Part shown: positions 1 through 7,460 of the stretch, piece after piece | Layout: every line of letters starts with the position of its first letter | Numbering within the stretch: the stretch's first letter is position 1 | Assembly (NCBI RefSeq): GCF_020215645.1 | Contig: NZ_CP084058.1 | Location: 5,766,001-5,830,000 of the forward strand | DNA length: 64,000 bases | From: Nonomuraea gerenzanensis | Lineage (GTDB): Bacteria; Actinomycetota; Actinomycetes; Streptosporangiales; Streptosporangiaceae | Direction: 5' to 3' | The notes under the pieces: generated by a model | Told to the model about the DNA's origin: nothing | The model's input: the letters and a program-made list of their open reading frames with translations, nothing else | Databases searched by the model: none | Translations under genes and position numbers: made by a program

Positions 1-128
1 GCGATGCGGCCGAGGGACGCCTCCGGCCCCTCCTCGGCGAACACCCGCATCGCCGTGCGCAGGACGACCTCCCGGTTGCGGCGGGCGTCGGCACGCTGGG
101 CGGGTGCGGCGAGCGGCGCTGCTGTCAT
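1..128 (-). CDS. TetR-family regulator, N-terminal part only
   Basis: The minus strand from ATG at 128 runs off the left edge and gives 42 codons. They read as a typical TetR N-terminus: a basic start (ADARRNREVVLRTAMRVFAEEG) followed by a small-residue and LGRIA stretch that begins the helix-turn-helix domain. It is divergent from the NmrA-like gene at 215 with an 86-bp gap, so it probably regulates that gene. The ligand-binding part lies outside the window, so no effector can be suggested. Confidence 0.75.
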   Translation of the reverse strand, partial: MTAAPLAAPAQRADARRNREVVLRTAMRVFAEEGPEASLGRI

Positions 129-214
129 GTCACGAAATCCTTGTCTGCGGCGGCTAAACGGGTGGAGCATTCCGGACCGAGCCAGTATCTCTCACATCTC
201 CGGAGGACACCACC

Positions 215-1186
215 ATGACCACCGCCACGCCGGCAGGCTCCGGCGCCACGATCCTCGTCACCGGCGCGACCGGCAAGCAGGGCGGCGCCACCGCCCGGCG
301 GCTGCTCGCCGACGGCTGGAACGTCCGGGCGCTGGTGCGCGACCTGACCGCGCCGGCCGCCACCGAGCTGGCCGCCGCGGGCGCCCGGCTCGTACGCGGC
401 GACTTCGACGATCCGGCGAGCCTGCCGCCCGCGCTCGACGGCGCCACCGCCGTGTTCGGCGTTCCGCCCATCGCCTACGGCCCGTCGGGGCCGCAGACCG
501 AGCTCGAGGTCGCCCGGGGCAGGGCGCTGATCGACGCCGCGGTCAAGGCGGGCGTCGAGCAGGTCGTCTTCAGCACCGTCGCCTCCATGTCCGCCTCCAG
601 GTCAGCCTCCAGGTCAGCCTCCATGTCCGCTTCGACGCAGGCCCCTGCGCGGGGCGGGCGGGGCAAGGCGCTGATCGAGGAGTACCTGCATGACCACGTG
701 GCGTTGTCGACCGTGCTGCGCCCGGTTCGCTTCATGACGAACTATCTGGACGTCGGCGTCGGCGCCGTCGCCATCGACGGACTCTCGCCCGACGGCGTGC
801 ATCGGCACCTGTTCCCGCCGCACGAGCCCATGCAGGTCATCGCGCTGGAGGACATCGCCGAGTTCGCCGCGCTCGCCTTCGCGGACCCAGCCAGGTTCGC
901 CGGGCGCACCCTGGAGCTCGCGGGCGACGAGCCGACCCCCGTTGAGGCCGCCGCCGCGATCGCCGCGGCTACCGGCCTCCCGATCCGGTACGAGCAGATC
1001 ACCGGCGACGAGGCCGCCCGGCTCGGGCCGGAGATCGCCGACACCATGAGGCACTGGCAGGCCGGTCACCGCTGGCACGCCGACCTCGAAGCGTTGCGCG
1101 TCATCCATCCCGGCCTGCGCACCCTGTCCGACTGGCTCGCCGAATCCGGCGCGTCCGCCATCCGCGCGCACGTCGCAGGGCTCTGA
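215..1186 (+). CDS. NmrA-like NAD(P)-binding reductase/sensor
   Basis: A 323-residue atypical short-chain dehydrogenase of the NmrA/HSCARG type. The Rossmann motif GATGKQGG lies at residues 17-24, and the rest follows the family pattern (ALVRD, then VRGDFDDPASL). The start is ATG 215 with a good GGAGGA Shine-Dalgarno about 8 bases upstream. Family members bind NADP and act as redox sensors or NADPH-dependent reductases; the substrate is not predictable. Residues 124-139 are a fourfold Ser-Met/Arg-Ser-Ala repeat sitting where relatives have a short loop before the conserved 'K-IEEYL' helix (here KALIEEYL), so the protein carries a low-complexity insertion. The gene is alone on its strand and is followed by a hairpin terminator. 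Confidence 0.85.
   Translation: MTTATPAGSGATILVTGATGKQGGATARRLLADGWNVRALVRDLTAPAATELAAAGARLVRGDFDDPASLPPALDGATAVFGVPPIAYGPSGPQTELEVARGRALIDAAVKAGVEQVVFSTVASMSASRSASRSASMSASTQAPARGGRGKALIEEYLHDHVALSTVLRPVRFMTNYLDVGVGAVAIDGLSPDGVHRHLFPPHEPMQVIALEDIAEFAALAFADPARFAGRTLELAGDEPTPVEAAAAIAAATGLPIRYEQITGDEAARLGPEIADTMRHWQAGHRWHADLEALRVIHPGLRTLSDWLAESGASAIRAHVAGL
584..631 (+). repeat. 12-bp in-frame tandem repeat (4 units)
   Basis: Four consecutive 12-base units start at 584, 596, 608 and 620. Each encodes Ser-X-Ser-Ala, with X = Met, Arg, Arg, Met. They lie inside the NmrA-like gene and keep frame. The near-identity of the units suggests recent slippage expansion. Confidence 0.85.
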
Positions 1187-1192
1187 GTCGTC

Positions 1193-1241
1193 CCCGGGGG
1201 CCGCCATCCCGGTGCGCCCCCGGGATCTCCTCCTGGAGATC
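1193..1241 (+). terminator. Two adjacent hairpins after the NmrA-like gene
   Basis: The first hairpin has a perfect 9-bp stem (CCCGGGGGC at 1193-1201 with GCCCCCGGG at 1216-1224). The second has a 7-bp stem (GATCTCC at 1224-1230 with GGAGATC at 1235-1241) and a 4-base loop. The two share base 1224. They begin 6 bases after the stop codon. There is no U-tract, which is common for actinobacterial terminators. Confidence 0.6.
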
Positions 1242-1843
1242 TCCGTGTTCTACGGCCGCCGCGCGGGTTAGCGGCCGGGGCACGATGAGGACGTAGTCAG
1301 GCGATCCTCGGACACGCGCCCGCCTCCTGTGCCTGATGGAGGTCAGGCGTCGTGACGTTCAGTTCCGGCAGTGCCAGGTCGAAGTTCGTTTTCCCTCCGA
1401 AGTTCGAGGTTGTCCGCGTCATGGCGGCGCCAAGGGCAGGGCGGCGCAGGCGGGTGCGAAGATCGTGCTGGATGCGCAGCAACCGCTCGCCTGAAGGGGG
1501 CTGGCAGGGAGGGCCGGCCGGCACCTGATGGCGGTTGCGAGCGCCGACGCTGCGCCCCTGCGGGCCGAACGGTCCGTTGCGTTCACGCCGGTAGCGTGGG
1601 GCATCGCCGGCACTGATTCGGCTACGGTTCGGACACCAGCCGACAGATGGACGCGATGTCGGGGGCGGGTCACGCAGGGCAGCGGATGCCAGGCGACGCG
1701 CCAGACCGGATCAGGCGCGGCCAGGCACGGGGGGCATAGCCCGCGGTATCTGGGGTTGGGGACGCCGCCCCGTCCGGGCGACCCTTAGGACGGGGTCGGC
1801 CCGATACCTCCACGGCGCCACCGCACAACGGGCCGCGACAGCG
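1242..1843. other. Intergenic stretch with no recognisable gene
   Basis: About 600 bases lie between the NmrA-like terminator and the end of the convergent TetR gene. Short open frames exist on both strands (for example minus 1297-1524), but none has a ribosome binding site or matches a family I know. It may be decayed coding DNA; I see nothing firm. Confidence 0.5.
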
Positions 1844-2434
1844 TCAGCCCTGGGCTCGGGCGTCGATGCTGCCCACGGTGAGGTCGGTCAGCGCCGCGAT
1901 GGCCTCGGCGACGGTGACCCGCCCCCGGTTCAGCTCCGCGGCGATCGCCTCGGCCGCGCCCAGCGCGCCGACGCAGCGCAGCCGGAGGGCTTCCTGCGTG
2001 AGCCCGGAGTACGGCCGCAGGGCGGTGGCCATCAGGTCTGTGTAGCCGTCGAGCAGCTCGCGCTCGATCGCCTCCATCTCCTGGCTTCCCTTGAGCGCGG
2101 CGGAGATGGCGGTCCACTCCGGCATGTCGGTGGCGCAGGCGAAGTAGGCGGCGCTCAGGACGCGGGCGATCTCGCGGGGGACGGCCGGGGCGTCTCGCAG
2201 GGCCTCCTCCGAGGCGGCCCGGTGCCGCTCGTCGAGCCGCCGGTAGAGCGCGATCAGCAGGCCGGGGCGGGTGCCGAAGTGGTCGTAGACGATCGGCCTG
2301 CTCACTCCGGCGGCCTGGGCCAGGCTGAGCAGCGTGAGGCCGTCGGTGCCGTGGGCGCGCACGATCGCCATGGCGGTGTCGAGCAGTTGCTCCCGCCTGG
2401 CCGGTTTGGACAGGCGAGTCGATCCCGTGGTCAT
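1844..2434 (-). CDS. TetR/AcrR-family transcriptional regulator
   Basis: A 196-residue protein with a canonical N-terminal TetR DNA-binding domain (residues about 12-60; HTH with GVSRPIVYDHFG) and a helical C-terminal ligand domain. ATG 2434 is the natural start after the divergent promoter. It is transcribed away from the saccharopine-dehydrogenase-like gene at 2513. The 78-bp gap holds two TACA-N3-TGTA palindromes, so it most likely represses itself and that neighbour. Confidence 0.88.
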   Translation of the reverse strand: MTTGSTRLSKPARREQLLDTAMAIVRAHGTDGLTLLSLAQAAGVSRPIVYDHFGTRPGLLIALYRRLDERHRAASEEALRDAPAVPREIARVLSAAYFACATDMPEWTAISAALKGSQEMEAIERELLDGYTDLMATALRPYSGLTQEALRLRCVGALGAAEAIAAELNRGRVTVAEAIAALTDLTVGSIDARAQG

Positions 2435-2466
2435 CGTCCTCCCTTGCGTTGCCTCCCAGTCTAAGC

Positions 2467-2491
2467 TACAAAATGTAAGTTACAGAATGTA
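2467..2491. promoter_or_regulatory. Paired operator, two TACA-N3-TGTA palindromes
   Basis: Perfect 4-base arms occur twice, at 2467-2477 (spacer AAA) and 2481-2491 (spacer GAA), 14 bases centre to centre. They sit between the divergent TetR gene and the gene at 2513. TetR proteins often bind such paired sites as two dimers. Binding by the adjacent regulator is inferred. Confidence 0.65.
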
Positions 2492-2512
2492 GGTTAGTGA
2501 GAGGACATCACC

Positions 2513-3520
2513 GTGGAGCACTCCGTACTGATCATGGGCGGATCCGGCCAGGCAGGCGCGGGCACCGCAGCCCTGCTGCGCCGGTGGTACCCGGAGCTGC
2601 CGCTGACGATCGCGGGCCGCGACCTCGGCCGCGCCCGGCGGGTCGCCGACGAACTCGGCGGCGCGACAGCCGTGACCATCGATCTGCGGCGAGGCGACCT
2701 CGGCCTCCAGGAGACCGACGGCTACTCGGCGGTCGTGGCAACGGTGTGGGACAGCCACCTCAACGGACTGCGCTACGCACAAGACCGCGGCCTGCCCTAC
2801 GTCAGCATCTCCAGCGGCCTGGTCGACATCGGCCCCGAGGTCGCCGCCGCCGGCCTGCGAGCCGGCGCGGCGCCGATCCTGCTGGCCAGCCACTGGTACG
2901 CGGGACTCGTCGTCCTCGCGGTGCTCGGCCTCGCCAGAAAGTTCGACCGGCTCGACACCATCGAGGTCAGCGGCGTCCTGGACGAACAGGACAGCGGCGG
3001 GCCCGCGGCCACGGCCGACCTGGCACGCCTGCTGGCCGCCACCTCGGCGGGGCACGTCCGCCGCGACGGCGTCTTCGCCTGGGTCAGCGGCCCCGCCGCG
3101 CAGGTGGAGCTCACCAGCGTCGACGGCGTCGTGCTGCCCGGCCAGATCGTCCCCCTGCTCGACGTGCCGAGCCTGGCTGTCGCGACGGGCGCGCCCAACG
3201 TCCGCTTCGCGTTCGCCGTCGGTGCATCGGCGGGCAGGCGGCGCGGCGGCCCCGCGTCCATGGAGGTCAAGATCGACCTTGCAGGCGTGGATCGCACCGG
3301 CGCGCCACTCAGGATGAGCCGCTACCTCCTCCACCCGGAGGGGCAGCGCCCCCTGACGGCGCTCGGCGTCGCCCTCGGCGTCGAGCGCCTGCTCGGCCTG
3401 CGCGGCGACCCCGTGCCGCCCGGTCTCCACACCCCCGAGGCGTTGATCGACCCCGGCTACGCGGCCGAGCGGTTGGCGGAGATCGGCGCCACCCTCACCG
3501 GCGCGCACGGCGATCACTGA
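2513..3520 (+). CDS. Saccharopine dehydrogenase-like NAD(P)-binding oxidoreductase
   Basis: A 335-residue protein starting at GTG 2513, preceded by GAGAGGA. An N-terminal Rossmann fold (VLIMGGSGQAGAG, residues 5-17) is followed by IAGRDLGRARRVADELGG, the nucleotide-binding pattern of saccharopine-dehydrogenase-like enzymes. These are a broad group that mostly do not make saccharopine. The reaction is unknown. Divergence from a TetR gene across a paired operator suggests induction by a small molecule, as for detoxification or catabolic enzymes. Confidence 0.8.
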   Translation: MEHSVLIMGGSGQAGAGTAALLRRWYPELPLTIAGRDLGRARRVADELGGATAVTIDLRRGDLGLQETDGYSAVVATVWDSHLNGLRYAQDRGLPYVSISSGLVDIGPEVAAAGLRAGAAPILLASHWYAGLVVLAVLGLARKFDRLDTIEVSGVLDEQDSGGPAATADLARLLAATSAGHVRRDGVFAWVSGPAAQVELTSVDGVVLPGQIVPLLDVPSLAVATGAPNVRFAFAVGASAGRRRGGPASMEVKIDLAGVDRTGAPLRMSRYLLHPEGQRPLTALGVALGVERLLGLRGDPVPPGLHTPEALIDPGYAAERLAEIGATLTGAHGDH

Positions 3521-3976
3521 CTCCGCCGATCGAGAAGCGCGCACCCGTGAGACGACCTGGTTCACGATGGCTCTGTCAGGCACGGGCCGCCCCGCCGAGC
3601 TCACCCGGGCAGCCCGGCACCGAGGACGGCGACCGCGGCCCGACCTCCCCGGCCGAGCTCGCGGGTACGGACGGCACCTGACGCGCGCACCTCCAGCCTG
3701 AACGCCTCGGCCGTCGTCCACGGCGGACATCCGTTCCGCAGGGCCGCTTCCCGGGCCGAACCTCTCGCCGTACATCGCTAGCCCATTGACGCCCCCGATG
3801 CCCCGCTGCCTGGTCCGCTGACATCTCCCGCGCCGTTCCGACATCTGCAAGCGCCTGCGACACTGACTGTCTGGAGCCGAAGATCAACTGCTGCCTGAAG
3901 TAGGACTGAGCGCTTCAGCTGGTGGGAATCGCCCGCTGAACGCTCAGCCACCACAACCGATCGTGGCGAGGTGCTG
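3521..3976. other. Intergenic stretch, start of a decayed region
   Basis: There is no gene with a credible start or domain. Composition shifts towards lower GC near 3880. The stretch contains the left copy of an 18-bp direct repeat at 3873-3890 and runs into the 3' end of the methyltransferase gene. Confidence 0.5.
3873..3890 (+). repeat. 18-bp direct repeat, left copy
   Basis: GGAGCCGAAGATCAACTG occurs here and, with one mismatch (C to T), at 4878-4895 in the same orientation. The two copies bracket the methyltransferase gene 3977-4747. Confidence 0.7.
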
Positions 3977-4747
3977 TCAGCTGGCTTCGAGAACGAAGAA
4001 CAAGAAGCACAAGAACCTCGTGCGGGTGGGCTCGAACTCGCGGAGCTCCTCAGGGAACACGTCGCGGGCTTCGGGCACGAACGGCGGTTCGCTGATGACG
4101 CTGATGCGAAAGCCCGCCGCGGCAAAGGCCTCGGTCATCGCGTGCAGCGGCCGATTCCAGAACTTCATCTGGACGGTCTGCCCACCCATGACCCATTCTT
4201 CGGTCCGGCTGCGCGTCTCGAAGTACTTGGGCCTTTTCCCGGCCATGTGCTGAAAGAGGACGACGCTGAAAGGATGGTCGATCGAGATGAGGAGTCTGCC
4301 ACCAGGCCTCAGCACGCGTCGAAGCTCGGCCAGTGTCGGTCCCCAGTCTTCGAGGTAGTGCAGCACCAGCGACGCGATGACGTCATCGAACGCCTCGTCG
4401 GGAAAAGGCAGCGGGCCGGCTAGGTCGGCGACCTGCAGATCCGCGTCGGCGCCCAACCTCTGCCGGGCCTGCTCCAGCATCCCTGCGCTCGCGTCGATGC
4501 CGGTGATGATGGCGCCTCGATCGCGCAGCTCGGCAAAGAGGGGGCCCGAGCCGCAGCCGGCGTCGAGGATGCGCCTTCCGGCCACATTCCCGGCAAGCTC
4601 CAGCATCGCGGGCCGCTCATAGTACGCGTTGAGGAGACTGGTTTCGTTCTCGGCCGCGTAACCTTCAGCCATCCTGTCGTAGTCGTTGAGTGGGGAGGGG
4701 TTCGCAGTCTCGACGTGATCTTCGGGCATGGTAGACATGTGGGCCAT
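3977..4747 (-). CDS. Class I SAM-dependent methyltransferase
   Basis: A 256-residue protein. Motif I ILDAGCGSG is at residues 60-68, followed by GIDASAGMLEQAR and the post-motif LPFPDEAFDDVIASLVLHYLED, all typical of the UbiE/small-molecule methyltransferase fold. It would transfer a methyl group from SAM to an unknown small substrate. I chose ATG 4747 because GAGGA lies 13 bases upstream; ATG 4738 is the alternative. The ORF stays open upstream to 4837 but is not convincing there. The gene lies in a lower-GC patch and is bracketed by an 18-bp direct repeat. A truncated copy of its 5' end sits at 6754-6900. Confidence 0.85.
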   Translation of the reverse strand: MAHMSTMPEDHVETANPSPLNDYDRMAEGYAAENETSLLNAYYERPAMLELAGNVAGRRILDAGCGSGPLFAELRDRGAIITGIDASAGMLEQARQRLGADADLQVADLAGPLPFPDEAFDDVIASLVLHYLEDWGPTLAELRRVLRPGGRLLISIDHPFSVVLFQHMAGKRPKYFETRSRTEEWVMGGQTVQMKFWNRPLHAMTEAFAAAGFRISVISEPPFVPEARDVFPEELREFEPTRTRFLCFLFFVLEAS

Positions 4748-5191
4748 TTTGGCCCAGTAGTCCTCGGTGGCGCTCGCCTTGGCGACATTGACGGTAGTCG
4801 GCCGAAGATCGTTCTTCTTGACCCGCGCAGGGATCAAGCGGTCTATTGGATCTTGAGGCCGCGCGGTGGTGGCGTGCGGAGCTGAAGATCAACTGTTCGG
4901 CCCGTACGCGCTTCAGGGCTGCCCGGACGGGTGCGGTGGTTCGCCGAGGTCGAATGCCTTCGCCGGCCAGGAGCAGCGCGGCCTCGGGCAGGTCGAGGTC
5001 TTCGGCGGTTTCGGCTGGGTGCAGGTGGTGCGGCGCGCCGGGTTCCGCAGGGTGAGTGGTTGGAGCAGCGCTGGCCCAGTGAACGGACGTCACCCACCGC
5101 GTGTACACCGAGCCCCTACGCCTCCGTAGGGTCGCGTCCTCGGAGTCGGAGCGGTGTAGATGGCTCGACGAGGTAGGTGCCGTGGATGGTC
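4748..5191. other. Region upstream of the methyltransferase, probably decayed coding DNA
   Basis: About 440 bases hold no intact gene. A minus-strand frame around 4900-5125 looks protein-like (for example AEDLDLPEAALLLAGEG) but has no proper start and no family I recognise. The right copy of the 18-bp direct repeat is at 4878-4895. Confidence 0.4.
4878..4895 (+). repeat. 18-bp direct repeat, right copy
   Basis: Second copy of the repeat at 3873-3890, identical except for one C/T difference and in the same orientation. Confidence 0.7.
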
Positions 5192-5460
5192 TTAGGCGGC
5201 CTCGGTGACGGGTGCCAAGGTCGGGTCGCCGGTCGGGTGGAGCTGGGTGGGCGGGGCGAGCAGCGCCCGGCGGAGGTCGTGCAGGATGCGCAGGCCCGTG
5301 CTGGTCCATGGTGAAGCCGCGCCAGCCGCGGGTGGCCCGGTCGAGTACGGCCCACACGAGTGAGACGCAGCTGTCTCGCCGGGGAAGCGGCCGATGACCT
5401 TGGCGCGTCGGCGGGTCTCGCCGAGGTGCGCTCGATGAAGGTGAAGTGCCGCACGCGCTT
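5192..5460 (-). pseudogene. Transposase C-terminal remnant (mutator/IS256-like), frameshifted
   Basis: Joining three minus-strand frames gives one continuous transposase tail: RHFTFIERT, then GETRRRAKVIGR, then SLVWAVLDRATRGWRGFTM, then GLRILHDLRRALL, ending at TAA 5192-5194. The arrangement ERT-GETRRR-K-I and LVWAVLDRA-WRG is what I recall from the C-terminus of mutator-type transposases. At least three single-base losses break the frame, and the catalytic N-terminal part is absent, so it is inactive. Confidence 0.6.
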
Positions 5461-5462
5461 GT

Positions 5463-5735
5463 GAACGGCAGCCCTGCCACCTTGTGGCCGGCGAACTCCG
5501 CCACGACGTGGGCCGGAATGCCCGGGTAGGGCCACTCCGTCTCCGGGCTCCAGCCTTCGCGCATCGGCAGCGGCAACATCACGTCCCGCAACAGCATCGC
5601 CACGTCCACCGATGTCTCCGAGACCAGCGGCAGCCGGAACGCGACCGCCGAATGCGGGTAAAGGTCCAGCGCCAGCGTCAAACAGGCCGTGACCGGGTCG
5701 CCAAACATCGTCTCCCGCACCTTGACCGACCACAA
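5463..5735 (-). pseudogene. Integrase-core (Mu-type/rve) transposase fragment
   Basis: About 90 codons are in one frame. They contain LTLALDLYPHSAVAFRLPLV, then SVDVAMLLRDVMLPLPMREGW and WPYPGIPAHVVAEFAGHKVAGLPF. This resembles the first half of the DDE catalytic core of Mu-type (rve) transposases of actinomycetes. Similarity stops abruptly at GLPF, where the other transposase remnant begins, so a deletion has fused pieces of two elements. No start codon with a ribosome binding site and no complete DDE triad are present. Confidence 0.55.
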
Positions 5736-5820
5736 TCGATCGTTTGACCCGCACCGATGAGCGGGCGCAAGCGTCTTGCGAGCAACAGCGCGGCCCGACC
5801 GGGGACTGAGAGCCCGGTGT

Positions 5821-6594
5821 CTATACCTTGCTCGCGACCACCATATAGTTCTCGGCCTCGAGATCGAACGTGCTCACTTCCGTCCGGAGTCCGACCCGGT
5901 GCAGCTCGACTTCGAGTTCCTCGTACCGGTAGGGCCAGCAGGACAGCAGCTCCGAGCGGACAAGAACCAGCCCAGTCGCATCAATGTGCGCGATCGCAAT
6001 CTCGATGTGGTGCTCCTCCTCCCAATGCGGCGCGATCTCCCAGCGGTAGACCACGACGGCATCGCGACCGTTCCGGCGGACGAGCCGGTCACTGATGTCC
6101 AGCCGGGAACCTCTGGCCCTCACGAGTTCCCAAGTGCGGGATGTGAGCACCAAGCGCCCGCCAGGGCGCAGAAGCCGTGCCATCGACTCCAGAGCAGCAC
6201 CCCTGCCTGTCGCGCCCGCGGCATGGTGAAGCGAGTTGCCAACGCAGAACACCATGTCGAACGTGTCGTCCTCGAAATGGTCGGGCAACTCTTCCCAGGT
6301 CGCCTGCATGGCCCGGACGGATGCCCCGAACTCCTCAGACAACTCTGCAGTCCGACGAACCATCGCTTCGCTGGCGTCAGTCGCAACAACCTTCATGCCA
6401 CGACCGGCGAGGCCAACCGCCAACTGTCCGGTTCCGCACGAACAGTCGAGGACGTGAGCGTTCGACGGCAGAAGACTGAGGACGTCATCGAACGACGCGG
6501 CGAACTGGGCTGGAGGCAACTTCGCATCCGAGATGAGCCATTCATACACCTCGGCAAGCACGTCATAATCCGTCACAACCACTACCTCCGTCAC
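5821..6594 (-). CDS. Class I SAM-dependent methyltransferase
   Basis: A 257-residue protein with motif I HVLDCSCGTGQLAVGLA (residues 47-63), VVATDASEAMVRRTAEL and an LRPGGRLVL strand, so the SAM-binding fold is complete. Motif I has Cys-Ser-Cys where Ala-Gly-Cys is usual, a tolerated variation. The C-terminal part (YRWEIAPHWEEEHHIEIAIAH) resembles the substrate lid of glycine/sarcosine-type and related small-molecule methyltransferases, but no substrate can be named. Its GC content is visibly lower than the flanking regions, and it lies among transposase remnants, consistent with acquisition by transfer. Confidence 0.82.
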   Translation of the reverse strand: MTEVVVVTDYDVLAEVYEWLISDAKLPPAQFAASFDDVLSLLPSNAHVLDCSCGTGQLAVGLAGRGMKVVATDASEAMVRRTAELSEEFGASVRAMQATWEELPDHFEDDTFDMVFCVGNSLHHAAGATGRGAALESMARLLRPGGRLVLTSRTWELVRARGSRLDISDRLVRRNGRDAVVVYRWEIAPHWEEEHHIEIAIAHIDATGLVLVRSELLSCWPYRYEELEVELHRVGLRTEVSTFDLEAENYMVVASKV

Positions 6595-6753
6595 GCTACA
6601 GACTCACGGCGGGACGTCAGTCCATCATCGGTACAAGCCGGGCACCACTGGTTTTCGCAAGGACAACCCGTCCGCTAGCGTGCCGCGGATAGCGCGAGCT
6701 GATCCGCGTCATTCGCCATGGTGTCGGCGAGAGGAGCCGGCCGCCAGGCCTCG

Positions 6754-6900
6754 CGGGCCGCTCGTCGTACGCGAGGCTCGTCTCGTTCTCGGCCGCGTAC
6801 CCCTCGGCCATCATGTCGTAGGCGTTGAGTGCGGAGGGGTTTGCGGTCTCAACGTGACCTTCGGGCATGGTGGGCATGCGGGCCATTTGGTCCAGCAGTC
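6754..6900 (-). pseudogene. Truncated copy of the 3977-4747 methyltransferase 5' end
   Basis: From ATG 6886 the minus strand reads MARMPTMPEGHVETANPSAL, then AYDMMAEGYAAENETS. This matches the N-terminus of the methyltransferase at 3977-4747 (MAHMSTMPEDHVETANPSPL). The DNA match extends a few bases upstream of the start codon and ends around 6754, after the equivalent of ERPA, before SAM motif I. It cannot encode an active enzyme. Confidence 0.8.
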
Positions 6901-7253
6901 TCGGCGGCACAGACATACGGCAGATCTGGATCAAGCATGCAGACGGCCTAACATCCCTCTCGCCGGCGAAGACAGCAGATCGAGCCGGAGTGAAGCAGCC
7001 TCTCCCACCCATCGCCCCCAAGGGCCAACTAGCGCCTCCAACGTCACGACTTCGATGGCGCGCTTCCATGTCCACTTCCAGGTGCTGTGACGGACTGTCG
7101 TCTTCAAGGCCGCCAGACAGGAGGCCGCGCGTCATCCTGAGCCCTTGACGAGACAAATGAACGCTTTTTTAATTCCCTCAAGGGACGGATCCACCCCGAA
7201 GCGCGCTTCCTCACCCCCACCGGAAGACCCCCAGCACAGACGGGACCCAGTCA
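6901..7253. other. Promoter-proximal intergenic stretch before the ferredoxin gene
   Basis: There is no gene with family resemblance. Around 7157-7180 there is an AT-rich tract (cttttttaattcc) next to a short CCCTCAAGGG palindrome, plausibly part of the ferredoxin-P450 promoter. Confidence 0.4.
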
Positions 7254-7460
7254 ATGAAGGTATGGATCGACTCCGAGCGCTGCCAAGGGCACGGCCGCTG
7301 TTACGACCTGGCCCCTGACCTGTTCGGCGAGGACGACGAAGGTTACGGCACGGTGCTGGGCGGCGGTGAGGTGGCCGCGGGGCAGGAGCCGGAGGCGCGG
7401 CTGGCGGTGGCCAACTGCCCCGAGCGGGCCGTCGAGGCCGTGAACGGAGCCGCCCGATGA
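7254..7460 (+). CDS. [3Fe-4S]-type ferredoxin
   Basis: A 68-residue acidic ferredoxin with Cys10, Cys16 and Cys55 (CQGHGRC ... NCP), the three-cysteine pattern of single [3Fe-4S] ferredoxins that feed electrons to actinobacterial P450s. The ATG of the following P450 overlaps its stop codon (ATGA), so the pair is translationally coupled and this is almost surely the partner of that P450. A ferredoxin reductase is not present nearby. Confidence 0.93.
   Translation: MKVWIDSERCQGHGRCYDLAPDLFGEDDEGYGTVLGGGEVAAGQEPEARLAVANCPERAVEAVNGAAR

Noticed and set aside
1297..1524. 75-codon minus-strand frame
   Set aside because: No ribosome binding site, no family match, and other frames in the same stretch are equally open.
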